A DNA stretch of 23,771 nucleotides from WTJO01 sp965660165 (GTDB lineage Bacteria; Pseudomonadota; Alphaproteobacteria; Puniceispirillales; Puniceispirillaceae): contig CBFHYU010000033.1 in NCBI GenBank assembly GCA_965660165.1, positions 1 to 23,771 of the forward strand. The letters run 5' to 3'. Positions 15,506 to 23,683 of the stretch are shown in pieces; within the stretch, counting starts at the first letter, position 1; the number at the start of each line of letters is the position of its first letter. The notes under the pieces were generated by a model that saw only the letters and a list, made by a program, of their open reading frames with translations, did no database searches and was not told where the DNA came from. The translations under genes and the position numbers were made by a program.

Positions 15506-15868
15506 TTAAAATTCGAGGCCGGCTTCTCTTGCAGCTTCTGCAAGCGCCTTAACCCGGCCGTGGAACAAAAATCCACCACGGTCAAAAACTACTGTTTTAA
15601 CGCCAGCTTTTACAGCACGCTCAGCAACCAGTTTACCGATTACAGACGCAGCAGCCATATCAGCCCCTGTTTTTCCAGCTTTCTTAAAATCACCTTCCAG
15701 ACTTGATGCTGCTGCCAATGTAATACCAGCATTATCATCAATGATCTGGGCATAAATATGTTTAGAACTGCGGTGAATGGACAGACGAGGCTTACCGTTA
15801 GCCACCTTGCGAAGGCTGGTACGATTGCGTGCTCTACGTCTTTCAAAGATTTTTTGTGCGCTTAGCAT
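15506..15868 (-). CDS. rplR: 50S ribosomal protein L18
   Basis: 120 residues, uL18, which with L5 and L25 binds 5S rRNA and seats it on the 50S subunit. Basic N-terminus with RRRARNRTSL, then GKPRLSIHRSSKHIYAQIID (25-44) and the C-terminal FDRGGFLFHGRVKALAEAAREAGLEF typical of the family. It follows rplF by 11 bp. Confidence 0.97.
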   Translation of the reverse strand: MLSAQKIFERRRARNRTSLRKVANGKPRLSIHRSSKHIYAQIIDDNAGITLAAASSLEGDFKKAGKTGADMAAASVIGKLVAERAVKAGVKTVVFDRGGFLFHGRVKALAEAAREAGLEF

Positions 15869-15879
15869 CGTGCTATCCC

Positions 15880-16413
15880 TTACTTCTTCTTACCTTCTTT
15901 ACGTACGATATACTCATTGGCATATTTCACACCCTTGCCCTTAAATGGCTCAGGGGGACGTTTCGCACGCACCTCAGCGGCAAACTGGCCAAGCAATTGC
16001 TTGTCTGCACCGCTGATATCAATTTTTGTATTATTATCAACACTTACTGTAAGGCCAGCTGGTACATCCATTGTCACAGGATGGCTATAGCCAAGATTCA
16101 GCGACAGCTTATTGCCCTGCATTGCTGCTCTATACCCCACGCCGTTAATCTCAAGCTGGCGAGTAAAGCCAGTTGAAACACCAATAACAGCATTATTGAT
16201 ATTTGATCTCACCGTACCCCAGATAGCACGTGACTGTTTGTCCTTACCTTTAGGGGTAATGGTCACAATATTATCAGCAACAGCAACATCAACATCTTTT
16301 GACAGCTCAACAACAAGCTCGCCTTTGCTACCTTTTGCTGTAAATTGCGCGTTTTCTATCGCAACAGAAACACCATCTGGAACAGTAATAGGGGATCCAC
16401 CTACACGAGACAT
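15880..16413 (-). CDS. rplF: 50S ribosomal protein L6
   Basis: 177 residues, uL6, near the factor-binding site of the 50S subunit. Two tandem L6 domains are visible: SRVGGSPITVPDGV and KGSKGELVVEL in the first, and QLEINGVGYRAAMQGNKLSL with LGYSHPV in the second, ending in the diagnostic RAKRPPEPFKGKGVKYANE and a basic KKK tail. It lies 14 bp after rpsH. Confidence 0.98.
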   Translation of the reverse strand: MSRVGGSPITVPDGVSVAIENAQFTAKGSKGELVVELSKDVDVAVADNIVTITPKGKDKQSRAIWGTVRSNINNAVIGVSTGFTRQLEINGVGYRAAMQGNKLSLNLGYSHPVTMDVPAGLTVSVDNNTKIDISGADKQLLGQFAAEVRAKRPPEPFKGKGVKYANEYIVRKEGKKK

Positions 16414-16427
16414 AACCGAACCTCCCC

Positions 16428-16826
16428 TTAGAATACTTCACAAAGCACTTCGCCGCCAACATTGGCAACACGTGCTTCATTATCTGACAGGACACCACGC
16501 GGCGTAGATAAAATTGCAATACCTAGCCCGTTATATATCTTTGCCATATCTTTAATACCGCTATAGACACGGCGACCAGGTGTTGACACCCGCTTAATCT
16601 CAGAGATAACTGGATCACCTTCGTGATATTTCAGTTCAATCTTAAGCTCAGCGATACCATCACGTACCTGAACAGATGAATAGTCGCGAATATAGCCTTC
16701 ACGCTTTAATACTTCTAGCACATTCATGCGCAGACGAGACGCAGGGCTTGACACAACAGCTTTACGCGCTGTCTGGCCGTTGCGAATACGTGTAATCATA
16801 TCTCCAAGAGGATCACTCATAGACAT
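16428..16826 (-). CDS. rpsH: 30S ribosomal protein S8
   Basis: 132 residues, uS8, a primary binder of the 16S central domain; in E. coli it represses the spc operon by binding the rplE start region. Conserved parts are DPLGDMITRIRNGQTARK (5-22), LKREGYIRDY (about 40-49), RVSTPGRRVYSG and the C-terminal GLGIAILSTPRGVLSDNEAR with GGEVLCEVF. AGGAG lies 8 nt before the first ATG; the Met at residue 3 is a weaker alternative. No S8-binding fold was recognised in the short rplX-rplE gap. Confidence 0.98.
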   Translation of the reverse strand: MSMSDPLGDMITRIRNGQTARKAVVSSPASRLRMNVLEVLKREGYIRDYSSVQVRDGIAELKIELKYHEGDPVISEIKRVSTPGRRVYSGIKDMAKIYNGLGIAILSTPRGVLSDNEARVANVGGEVLCEVF

Positions 16827-16842
16827 TGTAATCGCTCCTTTT

Positions 16843-17148
16843 CTACCAGCTTGACTTGACTACGCCAGGCACCTGACCAAACGAGGCCAGATCACGTAGC
16901 GCAATACGAGACATTTTAAGATGACGATAATAGCCGCGTGGACGACCGGTGACGCCGCATCTATTGCGAATACGGCTACGTGACGTATCACGAGGCTCAT
17001 TGGCTAGCTTCACACTAGCAGCAAACCTCTCTTCAAGGCTTAATGACTTGTCACGAGCCATATCACGAAGTCTGGCGCGGCGCACAGCACCCTGAGCCAC
17101 TTTGCGGATACGGCGGTTATTTTTTTCTACAGCACTTTTCTTTGCCAT
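16843..17148 (-). CDS. rpsN: 30S ribosomal protein S14 (zinc-independent type)
   Basis: 101 residues, uS14 of the long C-minus form: there are no CxxC zinc ligands, and the only Cys lies in RNRCGVTGRPRGYYR. It sits in the 30S head next to S10 and S19. MAKKSAVEKNNRR and the C-terminal SRIALRDLASFGQVPGVVKSSW are typical. It lies between rplE and rpsH in spc order. Confidence 0.97.
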   Translation of the reverse strand: MAKKSAVEKNNRRIRKVAQGAVRRARLRDMARDKSLSLEERFAASVKLANEPRDTSRSRIRNRCGVTGRPRGYYRHLKMSRIALRDLASFGQVPGVVKSSW

Positions 17149-17184
17149 GATTTAGCTACCCTTTTCGGTTATCGCTGACCGCAG

Positions 17185-17730
17185 TTATGCATTAACAAAC
17201 GGGAATTGAAAGCCGCGCAACAATTCGCGAGCTTCATCATCCGTCTTTGCTGATGTCACAACAATGATGTCCATTCCACGCACTTCATCAACTTTGTCAT
17301 AGTCGATTTCTGGGAATACGATTTGTTCTTTGATACCCATGGCGTAATTGCCGCCACCATCAAAACTTTTTCCATTCAGGCCACGGAAATCCCGTACACG
17401 TGGCAATGCCACTGTGACCAGCCTGTCCAGAAATTCATACATCCGATCAGAACGCAATGTTACTTTGCATCCGATTGCCATGTTTTCACGCAATTTGAAC
17501 GCTGCATTCGCTTTCTTAGCGCGAGTTACAACAGGCTTCTGTCCAGAAATGGCTGTCATATCGCTTACAGCATGTTCGATCTTCTTTGAATCACGAACGG
17601 CACTGCCAACACCCATATTGATAACCACTTTTTGAACACGAGGCACTTCATGCGTATTTTTATAACCGAATTTTTCGACAAGTGCTGGGCGAACAGCCGT
17701 CAGATAATGTTCCTCAAGACGCGTCTTCAT
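17185..17730 (-). CDS. rplE: 50S ribosomal protein L5
   Basis: 181 residues, uL5, which binds 5S rRNA and contacts the P-site tRNA across bridge B1b. Visible blocks are VPRVQKVVINMGVG (29-42), AISGQKPVVTRAKKANAAFK (56-75), LRENMAIGCKVTLR, LPRVRDFRGL and the C-terminal DEARELLRGFQFPF. It follows rplX by 15 bp and precedes rpsN by 36 bp. Confidence 0.98.
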   Translation of the reverse strand: MKTRLEEHYLTAVRPALVEKFGYKNTHEVPRVQKVVINMGVGSAVRDSKKIEHAVSDMTAISGQKPVVTRAKKANAAFKLRENMAIGCKVTLRSDRMYEFLDRLVTVALPRVRDFRGLNGKSFDGGGNYAMGIKEQIVFPEIDYDKVDEVRGMDIIVVTSAKTDDEARELLRGFQFPFVNA

Positions 17731-17745
17731 CTCAGCTTCCTCTTA

Positions 17746-18054
17746 TTATATGGCTTTGCCTGAGCGACGGGAAATACGCTGTTTTTTCCCTTCCTCAACC
17801 AAATAGCCGGCACGAGTTGGCTTGTTTGACTCAGGGTCAATCAATGCCACATTCGAAATATGGATGGAGGCTTCCATCCGCTCAATCCCACCTGGGTTTG
17901 TCTGTGTAGCCCTGCGGTGGCGGGTAACCATGTTGATACCTTGAACAGTCACACGTGATTGTGAAGGTTGCACACTCAGCACCTGACCTGTTTGGCCTTT
18001 ATCACGACCTGTGATGACAACAACCTGGTCGCCTTTTTTAATCTTGCTTTTCAT
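17746..18054 (-). CDS. rplX: 50S ribosomal protein L24
   Basis: 102 residues, uL24, an early 50S assembly initiator near the exit tunnel. The KOW motif KIKKGDQVVVITGRDKGQTG (4-23) is clear, followed by GINMVTRHRRATQTNPGGIE (39-58) and NVALIDPESNKPTRAGY. It begins 1 bp after the rplN stop, so coupling is likely. Confidence 0.97.
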   Translation of the reverse strand: MKSKIKKGDQVVVITGRDKGQTGQVLSVQPSQSRVTVQGINMVTRHRRATQTNPGGIERMEASIHISNVALIDPESNKPTRAGYLVEEGKKQRISRRSGKAI

Positions 18055-18055
18055 T

Positions 18056-18424
18056 TTACAACACCTCTGGCGCCAAAGAGACGATCTTCATGAAGTTACG
18101 TGAACGCAATTCGCGGGTCACAGGGCCAAAAATACGTGTGCCAATAGGCTCATTCTGCTTGTTCAGCAACACAGCTGCATTCTTATCAAAGCGAATGGCT
18201 GTGCCATCTGCACGCCGAATTTCTTTGGCAGTACGCACGATAACAGCACGATATACATCGCCCTTCTTTACCTTGCCGCGTGGAATAGCCTCTTTTACAG
18301 ATACAACGATAATATCGCCAACACCTGCAATTTTACGGCCTGTTCCACCAAGCACCTTGATACACTGAACCCGGCGCGCACCAGAGTTATCAGCGACCTC
18401 CAAGTTTGTTTGCATCTGGATCAT
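18056..18424 (-). CDS. rplN: 50S ribosomal protein L14
   Basis: 122 residues, the exact family length, uL14, at bridge B8 with the 30S subunit and the site bound by the silencing factor RsfS. MIQMQTNLEVADNSGARRVQ at the N-terminus supports the first Met as start. GDIIVVSVKEAIPRGKVKKG, RFDKNAAVLLN and GTRIFGPVTRELR follow. It lies between rpsQ and rplX. Confidence 0.98.
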   Translation of the reverse strand: MIQMQTNLEVADNSGARRVQCIKVLGGTGRKIAGVGDIIVVSVKEAIPRGKVKKGDVYRAVIVRTAKEIRRADGTAIRFDKNAAVLLNKQNEPIGTRIFGPVTRELRSRNFMKIVSLAPEVL

Positions 18425-18440
18425 CAGACTGACTCCCTAT

Positions 18441-18683
18441 CTACTTGCCAGCATCGTCATAAATGACTTCAAAGCTTTTTGACTTTGACATAGGTACACA
18501 TTCGCGAATATTTACCACATCACCTGTCTTGGCTTTGTTTTCTGCATCATGAGCGGCGTATTTTTTGCTCTTGGTAATAAATTTCTTATAGACAGGGTGC
18601 ATGATACGGCGCTCGACGCTGACAATAACTGTCTTGTCTTGCTTATCGCTTACCACTGTTCCTTGCAATGTGCGCTTCGGCAT
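18441..18683 (-). CDS. rpsQ: 30S ribosomal protein S17
   Basis: 80 residues, uS17, an OB-fold protein that binds the 5' domain of 16S rRNA. MPKRTLQGTVVSDKQDKTVI, VERRIMHPVYKKFITKSKKY (24-43) and GDVVNIRECVPMSKSKSFEV (53-72) are the family blocks. It lies 11 bp after rpmC and 16 bp before rplN. Confidence 0.97.
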   Translation of the reverse strand: MPKRTLQGTVVSDKQDKTVIVSVERRIMHPVYKKFITKSKKYAAHDAENKAKTGDVVNIRECVPMSKSKSFEVIYDDAGK

Positions 18684-18694
18684 ATTCTTACCTC

Positions 18695-18907
18695 TTATCC
18701 TGTAACCGCTTCGGCCGCTTTTTGACCTAGCACTGTTTTAATGCGGGCAATTTCGCGGCGAACTGTTCGCATGCGAGCGGGGTTTTCCATTTCACCAGAC
18801 GCCACTTTAAAACGCAGATTTAACTGCTCTTTTTTAAGCTCAAGCAAATGTGCCTTAAGCTCATCTGCTGTCTGTGAGCGGAATGTTTCTGCTTTAACAA
18901 TAGCCAT
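18695..18907 (-). CDS. rpmC: 50S ribosomal protein L29
   Basis: 70 residues, uL29, a two-helix protein at the tunnel exit next to L23, where nascent-chain factors dock. The helical heptads TADELKAHLLELKKEQLNLR (13-32) and the signature NPARMRTVRREIARIKTVL are clear. It lies in the rplP-rpmC-rpsQ order with an 18 bp gap from rplP. Confidence 0.95.
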   Translation of the reverse strand: MAIVKAETFRSQTADELKAHLLELKKEQLNLRFKVASGEMENPARMRTVRREIARIKTVLGQKAAEAVTG

Positions 18908-18925
18908 GTCTCAACACTCCTCTTA

Positions 18926-19345
18926 CTAGTCTGTATCGCCAAGACGGCGCACGATACGAGTATCAATTGGCAACTTAGCAGCAGCAAGCTTAAAGGCTTG
19001 TTGTGCCATTTCCCATGATACGCCATCCAACTCAAACATAATCCGACCAGGGGCAACACGTGCTACCCAAAATTCTGGTGAACCCTTACCCTTACCCATA
19101 CGCACCTCAGCAGGCTTTGATGATACAGGCACATCAGGGAACACCCTGATCCAGAGCCGTCCAGTACGCCGCAGGTGACGTGTAATAGCACGACGTGCAG
19201 CTTCGATTTGACGAGCTGTAATACGCTCAGGCGATACTGCCTTAAGGCCATAAGAGCCAAAATTCAGCTGTGTTCCACCCTTGGCGTTGCCATGGATGCG
19301 GCCTTTATGCGCTTTACGAAATTTGGTACGCTTCGGCGAAAGCAT
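18926..19345 (-). CDS. rplP: 50S ribosomal protein L16
   Basis: 139 residues, uL16, which positions the A-site tRNA elbow and completes the peptidyl transferase centre. MLSPKRTKFRKAHKGRIHGN at the N-terminus, RQIEAARRAITRHLRRTGRL (45-64), WIRVFPDVPVSSKPAEVRMG and GKGSPEFWVARVAPGRIMFE are all typical. It lies 20 bp after rpsC. Confidence 0.98.
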   Translation of the reverse strand: MLSPKRTKFRKAHKGRIHGNAKGGTQLNFGSYGLKAVSPERITARQIEAARRAITRHLRRTGRLWIRVFPDVPVSSKPAEVRMGKGKGSPEFWVARVAPGRIMFELDGVSWEMAQQAFKLAAAKLPIDTRIVRRLGDTD

Positions 19346-19365
19346 TGGTTGTCTCCCTTAAAACC

Positions 19366-20064
19366 TTAGGCGTTGCCACGCATTTGTGACGGGCCAGACT
19401 GTTGTTCGGCCAGACGCTTATCCTGAGCCATCGGGTCATGCCCAATGACTTCACCTTTGAAAATCCAGACTTTGATACCGATCGCACCATATGTGGTATG
19501 CGCAGTTGCTTCGGCATAATCAACCTCAGCACGCAGGGTATGTAGTGGCACGCGCCCCTCACGATACCATTCAGTTCTCGCAATCTCTGCACCACCAAGA
19601 CGGCCAGCACAGTTAATCCGAACGCCTTGCGCGCCAAGACGCATTGCAGACTGAACAGCACGCTTCATCGCACGGCGAAATCCAACACGGCGCTCAAGCT
19701 GTTGTGCGATATTCTCACCAACTAGCTTGGCATCAATCTCAGGCTTACGCACTTCAACGATATTTAGGCTGACATCTGTGCCAACGCGCTTTGATAAATC
19801 AAGGCGCAGCTTTTCGATATCCTGACCACGCTTACCGATAATCAGACCTGGACGACCAGCATAAATCGTAATGCGGGCTCTACCTGCAGGGCGTTCAATC
19901 ACAATTCGGCTAATGCCAGCTTGCTTAAGCCTGTCCATCAAATATGCGCGAAGCTCAATATCTTTATGCAGCAAATCACCATAATTGCGATCGGCATACC
20001 AACGGGAATCCCATGTGCGGTTAATACCTACACGCAGACCGATTGGTTTTACTTTCTGACCCAT
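19366..20064 (-). CDS. rpsC: 30S ribosomal protein S3
   Basis: 232 residues, uS3, at the mRNA entry tunnel and part of the ribosomal helicase. MGQKVKPIGLRVGINRTWDS starts the protein; the KH domain carries RARITIYAGRPGLIIGKRGQ (62-81) with its GxxG-like loop, and the C-domain shows QSAMRLGAQGVRINCAGRLG and GAEIARTEWYREGRVPLHTL. The C-terminal tail is polar. Its ATG shares one base with the rplV stop (TAATG). Confidence 0.98.
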   Translation of the reverse strand: MGQKVKPIGLRVGINRTWDSRWYADRNYGDLLHKDIELRAYLMDRLKQAGISRIVIERPAGRARITIYAGRPGLIIGKRGQDIEKLRLDLSKRVGTDVSLNIVEVRKPEIDAKLVGENIAQQLERRVGFRRAMKRAVQSAMRLGAQGVRINCAGRLGGAEIARTEWYREGRVPLHTLRAEVDYAEATAHTTYGAIGIKVWIFKGEVIGHDPMAQDKRLAEQQSGPSQMRGNA

Positions 20065-20444
20065 TATGCCTGCTCCTCTTTCTCGCTGACGATAATTGTC
20101 AGATGTGAAAATGGCTTCAAAATTCTAGCGCCGCGTCCGCGTGCCCTTGCCTTAAAACGTTTCATAACCAAGCCTTTGCCGACATGTGCTTCTTTTACAA
20201 AAAGACGGTCAACATCAAGAGAATGGTTGTTTTCTGCGTTTGCAATTGCTGATTGAAGCACTTTTTTCACATCATTCGCGATGCGGCGGCGTGAAAATGA
20301 CAAGGTTGCAATCGCTTTATTTGCATCCATGCCTCTTATCATCGCTGCCACAAGATTAAGCTTTTGTGGGCTAATGCGAAGATTACGAAGTACCGCTTGT
20401 GCTTCATTATCTGCTCTAACGCGTGGAGATGACTGTTTACCCAT
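20064..20444 (-). CDS. rplV: 50S ribosomal protein L22
   Basis: 126 residues, uL22, whose extended hairpin lines the peptide exit tunnel at the macrolide-sensitive constriction. RNLRISPQKLNLVAAMIRGM (20-39), SFSRRRIANDVKKVLQSAIA (49-68) and the hairpin region KRFKARARGRGARILKPFSH are clear. The N-terminal 15 residues are extended relative to E. coli (110 residues), and the C-terminus is acidic. It follows rpsS by 10 bp. Confidence 0.97.
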   Translation of the reverse strand: MGKQSSPRVRADNEAQAVLRNLRISPQKLNLVAAMIRGMDANKAIATLSFSRRRIANDVKKVLQSAIANAENNHSLDVDRLFVKEAHVGKGLVMKRFKARARGRGARILKPFSHLTIIVSEKEEQA

Positions 20445-20454
20445 AATCTTTCAC

Positions 20455-20730
20455 CTAACGCTTTGATTTCTTGTCAGCAGCGTGACCATAATAGGTGCGG
20501 GTTGGCGCAAATTCGCCAAATTTATGTCCCACCATATCCTCTGACACCATCACAGGGATATGCTTTCTGCCATTATAAACACCGAAGGTCAGCCCCACAA
20601 ATTGTGGAAGAATGGTTGACCTACGAGACCAAATCTTAATCACATCATTGCGTCCAGATGCGGCTGCTTTTTCTGCTTTATTCAGCAGATAGCCATCAAC
20701 AAAGGGACCTTTCCAAACAGAACGTGCCAT
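20455..20730 (-). CDS. rpsS: 30S ribosomal protein S19
   Basis: 91 residues, uS19, in the 30S head near the A-site finger. MARSVWKGPFVDGYLLNKAE, WSRRSTILPQFVGLTFGVYN (34-53) and VSEDMVGHKFGEFAPTRTYY (62-81) are the family blocks; the basic tail ends KKSKR. It follows rplB by 15 bp. Confidence 0.98.
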   Translation of the reverse strand: MARSVWKGPFVDGYLLNKAEKAAASGRNDVIKIWSRRSTILPQFVGLTFGVYNGRKHIPVMVSEDMVGHKFGEFAPTRTYYGHAADKKSKR

Positions 20731-20745
20731 CTTACACTATCTCCC

Positions 20746-21567
20746 TTAAGGCTTGCGACGACGCACAATCATGCGATCAGTCTTCTTATTGTTACGAGTA
20801 CGCTTGCCTTTGGTTGGCTTACCCCACGGCGTCACTGGATGACGACCACCTGAGGTACGACCCTCACCACCACCATGTGGGTGATCAATCGGGTTCATAA
20901 CAACGCCTCTTACATGAGGACGCTTGCCAAGCCAGCGATTACGTCCTGCTTTACCAATTTTAATATTTTGCTGATCCTGATTTGAAACCGCACCGATAGA
21001 GGCCATGCATTCAGAGCGCACCAAACGAACTTCGCCAGATGCCAGACGCAAAATAGCATGACCACGGTCACGACCAACAAGCTGAACATATGTGCCAGCA
21101 GAACGCGCTAGCTGTGCGCCTTTGCCTGGCTTTAGCTCAACATTATGAACCAATGTACCAACAGGGATATTTGATAGCGGCAGAGCATTGCCAGGCTTAA
21201 TATCAGCCTGAGGGCCAGCTTCAACCTTATCACCAACAGCCAGTCTTTGCGGCGCAATGATATAGCTTTGCTCACCATCTTCATAGGTGATTAGCGCAAT
21301 AAACGCTGTACGGTTTGGATCATATTCCAGACGCTCAACACTTGCAATACCTGCCTTTGTGCGTTTGAAGTCAATCTGGCGATATTTACGCTTATGTCCG
21401 CCGCCACGCTGCCATGCTGTTACATGGCCAGAATTGTTGCGGCCACCTGATTTAGACAGACCCTCTGTAAGCTTCTTAACAGGCTTGCCCTTATACAGAG
21501 CTGACTTGTCAACAAGAACCAGATTACGCTGGCTGGGTGTTGTTGGATTGAAATGCTTAAGTGCCAT
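20746..21567 (-). CDS. rplB: 50S ribosomal protein L2
   Basis: 273 residues, standard for uL2, which supports the peptidyl transferase centre and subunit joining. MALKHFNPTTPSQRNLVLVD, GRNNSGHVTAWQRGGGHKRK (42-61) and the C-terminal MNPIDHPHGGGEGRTSGGRH, which carries the conserved His near the catalytic centre (His229 in E. coli), are visible. It starts 4 bp after the rplW stop. Confidence 0.98.
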   Translation of the reverse strand: MALKHFNPTTPSQRNLVLVDKSALYKGKPVKKLTEGLSKSGGRNNSGHVTAWQRGGGHKRKYRQIDFKRTKAGIASVERLEYDPNRTAFIALITYEDGEQSYIIAPQRLAVGDKVEAGPQADIKPGNALPLSNIPVGTLVHNVELKPGKGAQLARSAGTYVQLVGRDRGHAILRLASGEVRLVRSECMASIGAVSNQDQQNIKIGKAGRNRWLGKRPHVRGVVMNPIDHPHGGGEGRTSGGRHPVTPWGKPTKGKRTRNNKKTDRMIVRRRKP

Positions 21568-21571
21568 GTCC

Positions 21572-21898
21572 TTACACTCCCATCAGGTCAATGGCCTGAC
21601 CGTCAGCAAGTGTGACGATTGCCTTTTTTGCGTCAGAACGGCGGCCAGGACGACCTCTGAACATCTTCTTTTTGCCCTTTTGGATGATAGTATTCACTGC
21701 CATCACCTTGACATTGAACAACATTTCAACAGCCGCCTTGATCTCAGGCTTAGTCGCATCCATAGATACGAAGAATGACACCTGACCATGCTCATTACCC
21801 ATTGTCGCTTTTTCAGTGACAACTGGGCGCAGGATAGTCTCATAGGCTTTCGCCTGACTGATTGTTGTCTCTACACGCTTGCGGGGACGAATACTCAT
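21572..21898 (-). CDS. rplW: 50S ribosomal protein L23
   Basis: 108 residues, uL23, at the tunnel exit and dock for trigger factor and SRP. ETILRPVVTEKATMGNEHGQ (20-39), KPEIKAAVEMLFNVKVMAVN (50-69) and KKMFRGRPGRRSDAKKAIVT are clear. The first 18 residues are a basic extension beyond the usual start of the domain. Its ATG overlaps the rplD stop by 4 bp (ATGA). Confidence 0.97.
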   Translation of the reverse strand: MSIRPRKRVETTISQAKAYETILRPVVTEKATMGNEHGQVSFFVSMDATKPEIKAAVEMLFNVKVMAVNTIIQKGKKKMFRGRPGRRSDAKKAIVTLADGQAIDLMGV

Positions 21899-22512
21899 TT
21901 TAGACGCTCCTCAAGATAGCTAGCCGCATCACGTGACAGCACAAGCACATCACGACGCAACATATCATACACATTTGCACCTTGCTGAGGCAGCACATCA
22001 ACAAATGGCAGGTTAGAGGCTGCTTTGCCAAACCCATCATCAATAGAATCGCCAGCAACAACCAGCGCATTCATAGCACCCAGCTTTTCTAGCTTGCCTT
22101 TAAGCTCAGCCGTTTTGCCATTAGCCTTCACATCATCAAGCACAATCAAATTGCCAGCAGCAAGTTTTGCTGAAAGCACTGACTTCATACCCAGATTTCT
22201 GACTTTCTTTGGCAATTTATGCTCATAGCCGCGCAATACAGGACCATGAACAACACCGCCGCCACGAAACTGTGATACTGAACCGTTACCAGCACGGGCA
22301 CGGCCTGTGCCTTTCTGACGGAACATCTTCTTGCCAGTACGAGCTACATCAGACCGACCTTTTACAAGGTGGTTGCCTGAACGACGCTTTGCCAGTTGCC
22401 ATTTTACAACACGCGCAACAATATCTTCACGCGGGTCAATAGCAAACACAGCATCAGCCAGTTCAATATCGCCCTTCTTTTTATTATCTAATGTTTTGAC
22501 ATCAATTTTCAT
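21895..22512 (-). CDS. rplD: 50S ribosomal protein L4
   Basis: 205 residues, uL4, whose loop reaches the exit tunnel; in E. coli it also represses the S10 operon. RSGNHLVKGRSDVARTGKKM (44-63), FRQKGTGRARAGNGSVSQFR (64-83; tunnel loop) and GGGVVHGP are diagnostic. Its ATG lies 11 bp inside the end of rplC, with AAAGGGG about 7 nt upstream in the rplC tail codons, so rplC-rplD-rplW form an overlapping, coupled trio. Confidence 0.97.
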   Translation of the reverse strand: MKIDVKTLDNKKKGDIELADAVFAIDPREDIVARVVKWQLAKRRSGNHLVKGRSDVARTGKKMFRQKGTGRARAGNGSVSQFRGGGVVHGPVLRGYEHKLPKKVRNLGMKSVLSAKLAAGNLIVLDDVKANGKTAELKGKLEKLGAMNALVVAGDSIDDGFGKAASNLPFVDVLPQQGANVYDMLRRDVLVLSRDAASYLEERLK

Positions 22513-23299
22513 CAGATGCCCCTTTATCTGTATCAGTTGCAGAAGATGCTTCTACTTGATTGTCTTCAGGCTGATTATCTTCGATAGATTCAGCGGCCTC
22601 AGCCTCAGCTGCTTGTGCAGGTGCGCTACTAACTAGGCCAGCAGGGAATGGTACGCCCTCAGGTGCAGCTTTTTTCAGCGCATCAGATACCAGAACCCAG
22701 CCATTCTTTGATCCAGGAATTGCGCCCTTGATCAGAATCAGGCTATCGTCATCATCTACATTTACCACCATCAAATTCTGTGTGGTAACGCGGGTAGCGC
22801 CCATATGGCCAGCCATCTTCTTACCCTTGAATACTTTACCAGGGTCTTGGCACTGACCAGTAGAACCGTGTGAGCGGTGAGAAATTGATACACCGTGCGA
22901 TGCGCGCAATCCGCCAAAATTATGGCGCTTCATCGCACCAGCAAAGCCTTTACCTTGTGTGATGCCAACAACGTCAACCATCTGCCCTGCCACAAAATGA
23001 GAGGCAGCAAAGGTTGAGCCAACATCAACCATCGCATCATCACTGACGCGAAACTCGGCTAGCTTGCGCTTAGGCAATACAGATGCCTTAGCGAAATGCC
23101 CACGCAATGCTTTTGAAACATTCTTCACTTTGGCCTGACCTGCCCCAAGCTGTAGCGCTACATAGCCATCTGTATCAACAGTCTTTTGCGAGACTACCTG
23201 AACATTATCAAGGCTAAGCACTGTCACTGGAACATGATTACCAGTCTCATCAAAGACCCGTGTCATGCCGACTTTTCTTGCAATTACACCACTACGCAT
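22502..23299 (-). CDS. rplC: 50S ribosomal protein L3
   Basis: 265 residues from the ATG at 23299 (MRSGVIARKVGMTRVF), which is preceded by GAGGG; the frame is open 66 bp further upstream, but that would run into rpsJ and add residues unlike uL3. L3 starts 50S assembly near the sarcin-ricin and peptidyl transferase regions. SHFVAGQMVDVVGITQGKGF (about 97-116), GAMKRHNFGG and SHRSHGSTGQCQDPGKVFKG, with its methylatable-type Gln, are clear. About 57 C-terminal residues beyond the E. coli length are rich in Ala, Glu and Asp and end SDEN; an acidic tail of this kind is common in alphaproteobacteria. Confidence 0.97.
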   Translation of the reverse strand: MRSGVIARKVGMTRVFDETGNHVPVTVLSLDNVQVVSQKTVDTDGYVALQLGAGQAKVKNVSKALRGHFAKASVLPKRKLAEFRVSDDAMVDVGSTFAASHFVAGQMVDVVGITQGKGFAGAMKRHNFGGLRASHGVSISHRSHGSTGQCQDPGKVFKGKKMAGHMGATRVTTQNLMVVNVDDDDSLILIKGAIPGSKNGWVLVSDALKKAAPEGVPFPAGLVSSAPAQAAEAEAAESIEDNQPEDNQVEASSATDTDKGASDEN

Positions 23300-23324
23300 A
23301 ACGAAACCCTCTATCTGCGCACGC

Positions 23325-23633
23325 TCAGAGTTTAATTTCGACATCAACACCAGCAGCAAGATCAAGCTTCATCAGCGCGTCTACTGTCTGAGGTGTTGGG
23401 TCAATAATGTCCAAAAGACGCTTATGAGTGCGCATTTCAAACTGTTCACGGCTTTTCTTGTCAATGTGCGGAGACCGCAACACTGTGAAACGCCGCATAT
23501 TTGTAGGCAATGGAATAGGGCCACGCACATGCGCACCTGTCCGCTTTGCGGTATTCACAATCTCATTGGTAGACTGATCAAGTATACGGTGATCAAATGC
23601 CTTTAACCGAATACGAATATTCTGGTTTTCCAT
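23325..23633 (-). CDS. rpsJ: 30S ribosomal protein S10
   Basis: 102 residues, uS10, in the 30S head; the same protein serves as NusE in antitermination. ENQNIRIRLKAFDHRILDQS (2-21), TAKRTGAHVRGPIPLPT and TVLRSPHIDKKSREQFEMRT (50-69) are typical. It is the first gene of the S10-type cluster; AAAGGGA precedes the ATG. Only 61 bp separate it from tuf, and a terminator occupies part of that, so how it is promoted is unclear from this window. Confidence 0.98.
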   Translation of the reverse strand: MENQNIRIRLKAFDHRILDQSTNEIVNTAKRTGAHVRGPIPLPTNMRRFTVLRSPHIDKKSREQFEMRTHKRLLDIIDPTPQTVDALMKLDLAAGVDVEIKL

Positions 23634-23658
23634 AGCTCTATTCCCTTTTCAATCAACG

Positions 23659-23683
23659 AAAAGAGGCCAGATTGGCCTCTTTT
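23659..23683 (-). terminator. Intrinsic terminator between tuf and rpsJ
   Basis: A perfect 11 bp stem (23659-23669 with 23673-23683, core GAGGCCA/TGGCCTC) closes a 3-nt loop. Both flanks end in a run of four A/T, so the minus-strand transcript from tuf gets a TTTT end about 12 bp after the tuf stop; the structure is symmetric. It sits 26 bp before the rpsJ start codon. Confidence 0.8.

Noticed and set aside
23300..23365. Upstream start extending L3 by 22 residues
   Set aside because: It overlaps rpsJ by 41 bp and adds residues unlike uL3; the ATG at 23299 has a GAGGG and the family N-terminus.
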